NCBI RefSeq assembly: GCF_030689745.1
Contig: NZ_JAUYGL010000014.1
Location: 1-37,519 of the forward strand
Direction: 5' to 3'
From: Devosia sp.
Lineage (GTDB): Bacteria > Pseudomonadota > Alphaproteobacteria > Rhizobiales > Devosiaceae
DNA: 37,519 nucleotides
Shown in pieces: positions 20,094-27,448 of the stretch. Numbering within the stretch: position 1 is the first letter of the stretch; each line of letters starts with the position of its first letter. The notes under the pieces were generated by a model. It did not search any database. It saw only the letters and a list, made by a program, of their open reading frames with translations, and was not told the origin of the DNA. A program made the translations under genes and the position numbers.

Positions 20094-21601
20094 GCGGTTG
20101 ATTCCTGGCGGTTGGGAAATGGCGGCACGAGCAGCATCCCGCTTTCAGCATCTGGGCTATCGAGCACCAACCCCAGCATGCGCAATTGATGGCCAAGGTC
20201 GTTCGTAGCGATATCCCTATAGTCGACAATCGCCCCATATCGAGCCAGATGTTGCGACAGGCGGCGCACCGACCGAGGACCTGTCGTGCCCGCCAATGAG
20301 CAATGCACCAGCGCCAGTACGCTGACTGGTCCCAGCCCAACAACCCAGGGACTCGAATTGCTCGTGCCGCGCTTTCGCAGTGAAAAGCCCTGATCATAGC
20401 CGCGCAGGACGGGGTTGGCGGCCTGTCGCTGCCCGAGGACATGGCGAGCGAACTCCATGATGTTCGAGCCAATTCCTTTCTTGCATAACAGCGTTCGGGT
20501 CTCGCGTTCGGATACGTCTGCCAATACATCACGGAGCCCAGTTGTCTCCACGGCACTAGCCTTTACCCGGACAAGCTCGCAGACTTCAGCGACGGCCGCG
20601 GCCGATGACAGGGAGGTTACCTCGACACCGGCTGCCTGCAGCGCCCACAAGGTTGCGTTGATACCTAGTCTGGCTTGGAGGAAAGCTGACGCGCGGTCCT
20701 TAATGCCTGGAAGTGCGCGGTCACCATAGGACAGGAACTGGAACGCCTTGGGGTAAATCGCCGAACGCGCGGCAGCAGCGTCGGCGGGGCCGACACCGTC
20801 GAGCGCTCCCCTGATACATTCCCATGATTTAGCATGAACTTCGCACAGCCACGCCACGTGCGCTACTGCGGCGAGCCTAACGATCGCCTCGAGAAGACTC
20901 GTCCATTGTCGACGGGTCATCGAACCCTTGGCGGAGATGATGGAGCCTAAGTCACGAACGAATTGTCGCGCCGGATAGTCGAGGCCGTCCCGGTCCGCTG
21001 GGTCGAGAATAGATTGCTCGCCAGGGTCAACGATCGACCAGGCTGGTTGGGGCGACCAAGCTTCGATCTCAGCTTGAAGGAAACGAGCAAAAATGTCGTC
21101 GTCTTCGTCCACAGACAGTGCGTCGAACAAGGCCTGCCAGATCAACACAGCTGCTGCCGCGTCAGGAGATCCTAACCAGACCATGCGCCTGACTAGCGCC
21201 CCAGCTGGCCATGAATTGCTGCTCAGTCGTGCAGATCCAGAGAAAGTCGCCGCCTGAGGCACTAGCGGCGTGACCTGCAGAAACCGCTTCGAGGATTGGT
21301 TTGGAAGCTTCGGGCTCTCCAGAACCGAATGGAGCAACACGTGGAATGTGTCAGCGTCAAGAGCTGCTGCGTCTGGTTGTTGTGTTCGGTCGCGATACCG
21401 CTGGACTTCCCTGTCGAGATCACGACCGCGTTGTGGCACGGTGCGTTCGGTTGCTCCCTCTAGGCCGACGTGGCGATAGAGGGACGAAAGGATCACCTCA
21501 GAACTCGCGTATTCGGGAGCCGGCGACATCGCGAGCGCTGATTCCTGGTAAGCAGCGTGGGAGGTGCGCCAGGGCTCGTCCCTGAACTTGGATAGTGTCA
21601 T
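20090..21601 (-). CDS. DptG-position protein of unknown fold (503 aa)
   Basis: A 503-residue protein between the two ATPase genes, overlapping both by ATGA. I see no P-loop, nuclease or membrane motif. It is largely helical. The C-terminal part (VLRGYDQGFSLRKRGTSNSS, then WVVGLGPVSVLALVHC and RRLSQHLARYGAIVDY) looks like a winged-helix DNA-binding region, and it ends with LRMLGLVLDSPDAESGMLLV. Its position matches DptG in dptFGH operons, and the perfect coupling implies fixed stoichiometry with its neighbours. Role as a structural or DNA-binding subunit of the complex is inference. Homology to DptG itself is plausible but unproven. Confidence 0.65.
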   Translation of the reverse strand: MTLSKFRDEPWRTSHAAYQESALAMSPAPEYASSEVILSSLYRHVGLEGATERTVPQRGRDLDREVQRYRDRTQQPDAAALDADTFHVLLHSVLESPKLPNQSSKRFLQVTPLVPQAATFSGSARLSSNSWPAGALVRRMVWLGSPDAAAAVLIWQALFDALSVDEDDDIFARFLQAEIEAWSPQPAWSIVDPGEQSILDPADRDGLDYPARQFVRDLGSIISAKGSMTRRQWTSLLEAIVRLAAVAHVAWLCEVHAKSWECIRGALDGVGPADAAAARSAIYPKAFQFLSYGDRALPGIKDRASAFLQARLGINATLWALQAAGVEVTSLSSAAAVAEVCELVRVKASAVETTGLRDVLADVSERETRTLLCKKGIGSNIMEFARHVLGQRQAANPVLRGYDQGFSLRKRGTSNSSPWVVGLGPVSVLALVHCSLAGTTGPRSVRRLSQHLARYGAIVDYRDIATNDLGHQLRMLGLVLDSPDAESGMLLVPPFPNRQESTA

Positions 21602-23709
21602 CGGCTCCGAGTCTCCTTGCGCACGGCGAAGCCCGATCGCCGTTGCACGATCGACGTGCCGCTTGATCCGATCCGAATGCGGGCGCGGTCGAGGACGAGC
21701 CTGTCCCGGACGATCGGACCGGAAAGACGCGCTCGCGTCGTGTCCAACAGTGCAAGCACGGTGCGCGGAAGCGATGCGACGGACATGCCGTTCTCTAGTT
21801 CTTTAAGTGCCTTAAACAGGTCATAGGTAAGCGCAATCGGTTGCTCCGATCGGCCGTCCCCTACCTTCAAGAAGCAAATAGGGGACGCGGGCCTGCCGGT
21901 CTTCTCAGCATTAAGCGGCTGCACCGAGCGCGATGGAACGACCAGAGTGGCCCGGCGGATCATGGGCGGCAGCGGCTGGCCAAAGGTAGTCGTCAGGGAA
22001 ATCTCGAAGTCATGAGTCTGATTGAGGAGCTGTTCCACCTCATGTGCCACGTCGAATAGATCGTCACCAGCTGTGTCTTCGACTACGCGCTGGAAATCCA
22101 TGAGGATCGGCGCATCGAGTACGGCAGCCGTCCGGGCACCAAGCGCTCGGCGGACAAGGCGACACGCAAAATCGCGAACAAAGCGCTGGACATTGGTCGC
22201 CGATGCGGGACGCTTCCTGCGTACTCCACCGACCGACAATGCAGCGTCCAGCTTGGCAAGTCGTTCGACCAGGTCTACTTCTAGCCTCGAAAGAACCTGC
22301 AGCTTACGGATGAAGTCCAGACCTTCCAGTACCGAGCGGCTGAACCTGACGTCGAGCTCGCGCAACGCGAAGCGGGTGTTCTTTGTGGCCTGCACCTCTG
22401 TGTCTGGATCAGTGAGCGCAGGATCGAGAAGTTCGGAGAGGCCTTCGAGTGCGCTGCTGATCATAGCTGGCAGGTAAGCCGTTCGACGCGAAGACAGGAA
22501 CCATTGCAGGCCCATTGCAGTGTTATCGTCTTCGAGACCAAGTTCTTTGATGTCGTGCAGAAGTGAGGGACCAGCGTCGCGCTCCCAGCGATGGAAGAGA
22601 GCATGCTGATACTGGGCCGTAACCAATTGGAAGATAGCGGTCGACTGTTCCTTCGAAGGCTTTCCGCCACGGCGCGCAGTCTCGTCCAGCCCCACAAGCT
22701 TCCCCGCCCACTCGCAGGGCTCGAGGCTGGCCTCGCGAGGTGAAACGCGGTGGCCGGCAAGCAAGTACGAGACCAAGGAGAATAGATCGCGAAAGCTCCA
22801 GCGCTTCCCGCTCGCCACTTCAAACCATCGAAGGATTTGGAGAAATGACGTTTCCTCGCGTTCTCGCGAAAGTCGTTCGCGGCTGCCGCAAAATGGACAG
22901 GAGGCGCCGCCAGCGCACGACCCTGCCGCTGGCCATTTGTTGTCATCGAGCGCAGTGCGCAAAAGGCTTCGGGCAGGTGCCTCGCCGCCCGCCAAAGGAG
23001 CAACTAGCAACGACTCCGCGTCCATGGGCCATACGGCGACGTCGGGGAAGCCGGCGAGTGGCCAGCAAGATTGGGCGTCGGGAGCCAAACTGACGGCGCG
23101 CGTCACGGCCTCGAGCAGGCGACGCGAACTTTCTCGGTCAGTGTCGATCGCCTCAATCAGCGCATCATCAAGCACTCCCCGGTTCACGCAGCACAAGTAG
23201 GCGTCCCTCGGACCAGCTGCCTGCACGGCGTCGAGTTCTTCGAGCAATATCTGGGCGGCTTGCTTACCTCCGGCATGCACTACGGCGGTAGCATCTTGCA
23301 CGATCGACAAGCCCAGTTGCGGCAATCCGGGCCTTAGAACCGCAGTATCAACGCGGACGAGGCGTGGAACTACAGCGCCTTCGGGCGGGAAGAAGGATTT
23401 TCTGAGCTCGCCCTCAAGTTCGCCGTCGGCGCCCAATGCCGCGTCGAGCCAGCCCACAGTAGATTCTATCGCCTCGGTCTTGCCATTTCCCGGCCCGCCA
23501 ACGAGCAACAAGATGCGTGGGGCACGACCAGGCCCGGACGCGATTGATCCAGCCCACGCTTCCAGCCGATGCAAAAGGTTTGTCTCGAACACGTCCTTGC
23601 CTGGCCGGCCACTGCTGGCATCGAATAAGCGTCGAACGCCGCCCGACCGGTTTCCGGCCCAATTCAGGAGTTGCGCCGGAAACGGCGCTACTATCACTTC
23701 CTCCTCCAA
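21598..23709 (-). CDS. DptF-like P-loop ATPase
   Basis: A 703-residue ATPase. Walker A is GGPGNGKTE with Lys77, in a context (ILLLVGGPGNGKTEAIESTV) typical of AAA/STAND-type enzymes; a beta strand with a sensor-like Asn follows (AYLCCVNRGVLDDALI, about 170-185). A cysteine cluster at Cys265, Cys271 and Cys274 (ASCPFC) may bind zinc. The C-terminal half is helical and of unknown fold. As the first of three coupled genes before a DptH-like protein it corresponds to DptF, although it seems longer than the DptF proteins I recall. The start is either TTG 23709 (AGGAGGGG upstream) or GTG 23697 (GGAGGAGG very close). Nine base pairs separate it from the methylase gene, so it is in the same operon. 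Confidence 0.7.
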   Translation of the reverse strand: MEEEVIVAPFPAQLLNWAGNRSGGVRRLFDASSGRPGKDVFETNLLHRLEAWAGSIASGPGRAPRILLLVGGPGNGKTEAIESTVGWLDAALGADGELEGELRKSFFPPEGAVVPRLVRVDTAVLRPGLPQLGLSIVQDATAVVHAGGKQAAQILLEELDAVQAAGPRDAYLCCVNRGVLDDALIEAIDTDRESSRRLLEAVTRAVSLAPDAQSCWPLAGFPDVAVWPMDAESLLVAPLAGGEAPARSLLRTALDDNKWPAAGSCAGGASCPFCGSRERLSREREETSFLQILRWFEVASGKRWSFRDLFSLVSYLLAGHRVSPREASLEPCEWAGKLVGLDETARRGGKPSKEQSTAIFQLVTAQYQHALFHRWERDAGPSLLHDIKELGLEDDNTAMGLQWFLSSRRTAYLPAMISSALEGLSELLDPALTDPDTEVQATKNTRFALRELDVRFSRSVLEGLDFIRKLQVLSRLEVDLVERLAKLDAALSVGGVRRKRPASATNVQRFVRDFACRLVRRALGARTAAVLDAPILMDFQRVVEDTAGDDLFDVAHEVEQLLNQTHDFEISLTTTFGQPLPPMIRRATLVVPSRSVQPLNAEKTGRPASPICFLKVGDGRSEQPIALTYDLFKALKELENGMSVASLPRTVLALLDTTRARLSGPIVRDRLVLDRARIRIGSSGTSIVQRRSGFAVRKETRSR

Positions 23710-23718
23710 GATCCCCTC

Positions 23719-25047
23719 CTAGGCAGTTGCGACGGCCGGTGATCGCACCGCGCGGTCTCCGAAAAGCGACTTCTTGAGTGCAACCTCCACAAGGAGATTG
23801 CGAACAGCAATGCCGATTGCGCGAGCAAGGTAGGGGGGTACCGCATTTCCAACCTGTGTGTAGCGCGGGCATTCCTTCGTGCGTCGCTGACCACCGGTCG
23901 TGTATTTTCCCTTGAACGCAAACCAGTCCGGGAACGATTGAAGCCGAGCGGTTTCGCGAACAGTCAAAATGCGAGGTTCGCAATAATGGAGGATGTCGTC
24001 TGGGAGAGTGGTGATTGTCGGGGCGGGTTCGTTGCTTGCCATCGGATAGATCCGATGCTTTTTAAGACCGTATGTTTTACGGTTTTCGTCACTCATCCGG
24101 ACCCCCCTGCGACATTCTGCGAGGATGCGGGCGAACCGTTCCCTCACATCGTCGCGGTGCCGAGCGAGGCGCATGCTATCCATTCCGCCATGGTGCCCAG
24201 CTTGCATTAGCTGCTGGTATGTAGTCGTCGGCGCGCCATATTTTACTTCGTGGAACCCACGGCCAGAATTCGGATCAGTACAGTCGATCATCTCTCGGCC
24301 AACTGTCTCCAAGTCCGACAAAGCACTTGAGGCGCTGATTGCCTCAGGAAGACCAAGCTCTTTAAGCTGAGCAAGTCGCGCTTCCTCGAGCAGCACGAAC
24401 ATCCGCGCGAGACCGCCGTCCAGCCATTCGCAAAGATCCTTGCGGATGCCGACTGCGATCAGGCGTGAGCGACGCTGGGGCACGCCAAACCGGGACGAAT
24501 CGACGAGCATGGCCTCCATCTTGTAGCCTGCCGCATCTAGGCTATCGACGAGCTTGTCGTAGAAGGACTTGGGCTTTTCTACCTGTTCGCCAGGTATTCT
24601 TAGGTCCACGACGTTTCGCCGCGCATGGGCGACGCGCATCCCTGGTACGTTCTCAACGATAAGGGCCTGCGGTTGAAGAGCGTCCACGACCTCAACATAT
24701 TTCTCGAATAGCAAGTTGCGCGGGTCATCTTCGACGCGCCGTCCTGCGAAGCTAAAGCCTTGGCAAGGAGGGCCTCCGGCCAAGACGTCGATTGCCCCCC
24801 TCAACTTAGCGAGCTCATCCTTGTGCTGAGCGAGGAGGTGTTCAATGTCCCACGCTTGCTTTGCGAGCCATTTCGGCCACTCGAAGGCGACGCTGGACGA
24901 TTGATTTTCGATGAAGTTGGCCGAGAAGGTCTCGAATGCCATCGGATCGCGCTCGATAGCGAACTTGCCTTTTAGTCCCGCCTGGGACAGTCCGAGCGAA
25001 AAGCCCCCGCATCCTGCGAATAAATCGGCGAAACTATAGGGCTTCAT
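23719..25047 (-). CDS. dcm: DNA (cytosine-5)-methyltransferase
   Basis: A complete 442-residue C5-methylase with all key motifs in order: motif I DLFAGCGGFSLG (residues 8-19, binds S-adenosylmethionine), motif IV GGPPCQGFSF with catalytic Cys95, motif VI ENV (132-134), motif VIII QRRSR (191-195), motif IX RETARLQSFPDWF (364-376) and motif X QVGNAVPPYLARAIG. The target-recognition region (about 235-345) contains YGAPTTTYQQLMQAGHHGGM and VRMSDENRKTYGL; its site cannot be read from sequence. It is the first gene of the operon and would methylate host DNA, while the downstream Vsr repairs its deamination products. GAGG lies about 14 bases before the ATG. The symbol is used for the family, not for CCWGG specificity. 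Confidence 0.96.
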   Translation of the reverse strand: MKPYSFADLFAGCGGFSLGLSQAGLKGKFAIERDPMAFETFSANFIENQSSSVAFEWPKWLAKQAWDIEHLLAQHKDELAKLRGAIDVLAGGPPCQGFSFAGRRVEDDPRNLLFEKYVEVVDALQPQALIVENVPGMRVAHARRNVVDLRIPGEQVEKPKSFYDKLVDSLDAAGYKMEAMLVDSSRFGVPQRRSRLIAVGIRKDLCEWLDGGLARMFVLLEEARLAQLKELGLPEAISASSALSDLETVGREMIDCTDPNSGRGFHEVKYGAPTTTYQQLMQAGHHGGMDSMRLARHRDDVRERFARILAECRRGVRMSDENRKTYGLKKHRIYPMASNEPAPTITTLPDDILHYCEPRILTVRETARLQSFPDWFAFKGKYTTGGQRRTKECPRYTQVGNAVPPYLARAIGIAVRNLLVEVALKKSLFGDRAVRSPAVATA

Positions 25048-25196
25048 TGGCCAAAAAATACCTCGTTGGCTTGCAGGCTACCCGGCTAGGCTAGCTTCAA
25101 GGTCCGGTTGTCCATGGCCATCAAAATAGTGTAGGCCAGGGCCTGAACTGGCGATCTTGCATCGACGTATCCGGCCCCCGAGTGAGCATAGCAACG

Positions 25197-25219
25197 TCGC
25201 GATGATACTACCATCGCGA
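25197..25219. promoter_or_regulatory. Perfect palindrome upstream of the methylase operon
   Basis: TCGCGATG (25197-25204) and CATCGCGA (25212-25219) form an 8-bp inverted repeat with a 7-bp spacer, 150 bp upstream of the methylase start. Such palindromes are common operators, for example of controller proteins of restriction systems. No regulator gene is evident close by. The 25048-25459 stretch otherwise holds no gene I can support. Confidence 0.35.
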
Positions 25220-25459
25220 AGAGTTGAGCGCACCGAAACTGCCGGTATCGGCTGCAATTTAAGGTAAAACGACTGGGAGAGACGCCGCGATACCGCGTTA
25301 GCCGAGCTGCGGCCGATCCTGCGCCGCCGGGGCATCAGAAGAATCACCTTTGAAAGTGGAATCGCTTGTAAGTGATCTGCGCTAAGGGTCCTCCGAAACA
25401 ACGAGCTCCATTTTCCATCTGCCAAAGCTCAATGCTGGCTCATGCTGGGATAGAGATCG

Positions 25460-25627
25460 TCACGTTACTGCTCGAACGTTGCCGGCGTCCCTGACTATGC
25501 CAAATTTGGCGGGGGGGCGTGCCTCGAGTGGTTTCTCGTTCCACCTTTCGTCGTCGACGAAGCTGTCGAGCGGATCAAGGACGGCTCTACCGCCGAGCTG
25601 GGATACGATCCATAGACCGCCAGGCAT
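25460..25627 (-). CDS. Small hypothetical protein (55 aa) upstream of the methylase operon
   Basis: A 55-codon frame starts at ATG 25627 with an ideal AGGAGG five bases upstream and runs to TGA at 25460. The product (MPGGLWIVSQLGGRAVLDPL, then DSFVDDERWNEKPLEARPPA and KFGIVRDAGNVRAVT) has protein-like composition, is mildly acidic in the middle and has no membrane segment. I do not recognise it. It points toward the methylase operon but lies 412 bp before it. It could be a small regulator or a fragment of a decayed gene; the main support is the ribosome binding site. Confidence 0.4.
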   Translation of the reverse strand: MPGGLWIVSQLGGRAVLDPLDSFVDDERWNEKPLEARPPAKFGIVRDAGNVRAVT

Positions 25628-25694
25628 GTGGCCTCCTGCGGCTTTCTCCTCTCAATGCAGGGCATCTCTATTTCTCGGCTACGCCTCGTAGGTG

Positions 25695-25722
25695 AGGTGT
25701 TCTGGTGTGATCGAGGTGTTCT
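25695..25722 (+). repeat. Left pair of AGGTGTTCT repeats
   Basis: Two direct copies of AGGTGTTCT at 25695-25703 and 25714-25722, 19 bp apart start to start. The same 9-mer occurs twice in inverted orientation on the far side of the hairpin array, so the array is bracketed. Possible recombinase or transposase binding sites. Confidence 0.7.
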
Positions 25723-25735
25723 TTTTTGCGTCTGT

Positions 25736-25791
25736 CTCGAACCGGCCGCCCCTCGCGCGATGCGCAGGGCGGCAAGCTTCGCCGGTTCGAG
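25736..25791. repeat. Nested hairpin element 1
   Basis: Outer stem of 11 perfect base pairs (CTCGAACCGGC 25736-25746 with GCCGGTTCGAG 25781-25791). Inside is the core shared by all three elements, CCGCCC(C/T)TCGC, then a variable loop, then GCAGGGCGGCAAGC. The outer arms differ from those of elements 2 and 3 but are complementary to each other. Confidence 0.8.
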
Positions 25792-25798
25792 CCAGCCG

Positions 25799-25882
25799 TC
25801 GAATGCCCGTCACGACCGCCCTTCGCATCACATGGTGCTGCAGGGCGGCAAGCTCTCTTCGTTCGTCATGCCGGTCATTCGA
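25799..25882. repeat. Nested hairpin element 2
   Basis: Outer stem TCGAATG (25799-25805) with CATTCGA (25876-25882), extended imperfectly inward. The inner core CCGCCCTTCGC and GCAGGGCGGCAAGC matches elements 1 and 3, with an inner stem GCATCAC/GTGCTGC carrying one mismatch. Confidence 0.75.
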
Positions 25883-25907
25883 GCATCTTTCCAAAGTGGA
25901 AAGATGC
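25883..25907. repeat. Simple hairpin between elements 2 and 3
   Basis: Perfect 10-bp stem GCATCTTTCC (25883-25892) and GGAAAGATGC (25898-25907) with a 5-nt loop. It separates the second and third nested elements and does not carry the shared core. Confidence 0.75.
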
Positions 25908-25910
25908 TGT

Positions 25911-25996
25911 CCATTCCAATGTCAAACCGCCCTTCGCTTACCTACGGTAAGCAGGGCGGCAAGCTCGCTGAAGAAGCTCGTTTGACATCGTAATGG
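25911..25996. repeat. Nested hairpin element 3
   Basis: Outer stem ATGTCAAAC (25919-25927) with GTTTGACAT (25980-25988), extended by CCATT/AATGG. The inner core CCGCCCTTCGC and GCAGGGCGGCAAGC is shared with elements 1 and 2, and the inner stem GCTTACC/GGTAAGC is perfect with a 3-nt loop. Confidence 0.8.
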
Positions 25997-26034
25997 CCGT
26001 ATTCTCGGGGGGTTCCCGCCCCGACAATACGGCC
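25995..26034. repeat. Long hairpin at the right end of the array
   Basis: GGCCGTATT and AATACGGCC (25995-26003, 26026-26034) pair, then after one C-C mismatch TCGGGG pairs with CCCCGA. It lacks the shared core and slightly overlaps the outer stem of element 3. Confidence 0.75.
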
Positions 26035-26038
26035 AGCA

Positions 26039-26070
26039 AGAACACCTGATTTGGAGTGGAGAGAACACCT
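26039..26070 (-). repeat. Right pair of AGGTGTTCT repeats (inverted)
   Basis: AGAACACCT, the reverse complement of the left-hand 9-mer, occurs at 26039-26047 and 26062-26070, 23 bp apart. Together with the left pair it brackets the hairpin array in inverted orientation. Confidence 0.7.
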
Positions 26071-26075
26071 TTTAC

Positions 26076-26114
26076 CAGTCGGGTAAGATGCCCTTATGTC
26101 AGTCGGGTAAGATG
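26076..26114 (+). repeat. Tandem direct repeat before the recombinase gene
   Basis: CAGTCGGGTAAGATG occurs at 26076-26090 and again at 26100-26114, a 24-bp period. It lies about 120 bp upstream of the tyrosine recombinase gene and could be its arm-type binding site or an insertion-sequence end. The repeat is seen directly; the role is inference. Confidence 0.7.
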
Positions 26115-26234
26115 GGCTGTTTCACCCTCAGTCTGACCAGAGAATTTTGTCCTACCAGATTTACGTGCGGAGAAGCTTGAAAACCTGAGATCTGGAGTTA
26201 TCTGGATTCCACAGGGACAGGCACCGAGGGTTTT

Positions 26235-27233
26235 ATGACGCTCAATGAGCTGCGCCAATTTATGTTGGACCAGACTAAGGACATGAAGTTTGACTTGGCT
26301 GCCAGCACCCAGGTTGACTACCGACGCATCATCGAGGCCGTCGATGATGACTTCGTCGCCTATCTCCGTTCGGCACCCAACAGCACTTTCTACAAAAGAA
26401 AAGCTGCAATCCTTTGGCGCCTGAGGTTCTCTTTGGCGGAGAGCATCACCAGCATTGATGAAGCTTCGGCCCACGGTGAGACCAATTTGGGTTGGCGACT
26501 GGATCAGGCCCGCGTTTACGCGGAGTTGATCAAAAGCGTAGCCGCTGAAACACGGAAAAAGTCCCGCTCACAAAAGGGTAAAAGTAAAAAGATTGGCCTC
26601 AAGGCATTAAGCAAGAAGGGCGATTTCCGGGAACGTCTTGTTACGGCGGCCGGGAAAGCCGGAGTCGTCGGAATACTCCTGCTGTCGATCGCGGGTGTGC
26701 GTCCGGCAGAGATCGCCAAAGGTGTTGCTCTAAAGGCTTTTGGTGAACACGGGCTGGAAATCCACATCAATGGGGTAAAGCACACCCAAACCACCGGTCA
26801 CGAGCGGCGAGCGCAAAGACATGATGCGCGCAGGTGGAGCCTTTCCGCGAAGCTGTTGACCTTTGTCAAAAAGGCCGGCGGCAACTTGCTGTTTTCCCGC
26901 AGCCCCGATTTGTTACGCGACGACATCAAAAGAGCGGCCGCGCGTGCAAAGTTGCCGCTTACGATCAGCCCTTACACGCTTCGTCACTGTTTTTCTGGAG
27001 ACCTAAAGAAAGCAGGTTGGTCTCCCGTTGAGATAGCGAAAGCTATGGGGCATGCCTCGACAAGGACTGGCGGGCGGTACGCTCGAAAGCAATCAGCTGG
27101 AAGCGGCACCAGCAGTATGACGGCGGTGTGGGCTTCTGGCGAGGTAAGGGAGTTCGACAAGCCAACAGCAGAAGAATTCGCCAGAATGGGGCGTTCAAAA
27201 TCCGAAGACTTGGCTATTGAGGGGCCTCAATAA
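26235..27233 (+). CDS. Tyrosine recombinase / site-specific integrase
   Basis: A 332-residue phage-type integrase that would cut and rejoin DNA through a 3'-phosphotyrosine. The catalytic domain shows Arg156 in AGVRPAEIAKG, a Lys near 182, YTLRHCF with Arg250 (first box His replaced by Tyr247), MGHAS with His273, and GGRYARK with nucleophile Tyr282. The N-terminal SAM-like core-binding domain spans about 1-110, followed by a Lys-rich linker (KKSRSQKGKSKK). The ATG follows a weak GAGGG. Upstream tandem repeats and a hairpin array may be its sites; downstream is a broken toxin-antitoxin pair. Codon use appears less GC-rich than in the core genes, suggesting foreign origin. Probably intact. Confidence 0.88.
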   Translation: MTLNELRQFMLDQTKDMKFDLAASTQVDYRRIIEAVDDDFVAYLRSAPNSTFYKRKAAILWRLRFSLAESITSIDEASAHGETNLGWRLDQARVYAELIKSVAAETRKKSRSQKGKSKKIGLKALSKKGDFRERLVTAAGKAGVVGILLLSIAGVRPAEIAKGVALKAFGEHGLEIHINGVKHTQTTGHERRAQRHDARRWSLSAKLLTFVKKAGGNLLFSRSPDLLRDDIKRAAARAKLPLTISPYTLRHCFSGDLKKAGWSPVEIAKAMGHASTRTGGRYARKQSAGSGTSSMTAVWASGEVREFDKPTAEEFARMGRSKSEDLAIEGPQ

Positions 27234-27448
27234 TCACAACAGGCGAGGCAATGGCCGCGGCAAGCGCAGTCTCCGCCCTCTCGCTAATAGCGGCGGTCTC
27301 CGACACGCCGATTCCTGGCCCTGACCGCACAGCGTCCGTCCATGGCATAGCCGGCCACCAGCGCTTCGATAGTAGGCACGGCGACCTGGACGATGGTGAC
27401 GATGGGCAGCGGCCCGGATGCCAGCCACGACCATGTTGATCACCAGCT

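Noticed and set aside
14206-25047. Operon considered as DISARM, BREX or a plain type II restriction-modification system
   Set aside because: No DrmA/DrmB helicase pair, no PglZ phosphatase, and no stand-alone restriction enzyme is present; the three middle proteins fit a DptFGH-like arrangement better.
25078-25425. 115-codon frame on the minus strand just before the methylase gene, considered as a controller protein
   Set aside because: Its only start is a TTG without a ribosome binding site, the product is Arg/Ser-rich without a recognisable helix-turn-helix, and it covers the probable promoter region.
25736-26034. Hairpin array as an integron attC array or CRISPR
   Set aside because: The stem ends lack attC-type boxes, there are no cassette genes between elements, and there is no short constant repeat with uniform spacers or cas genes.
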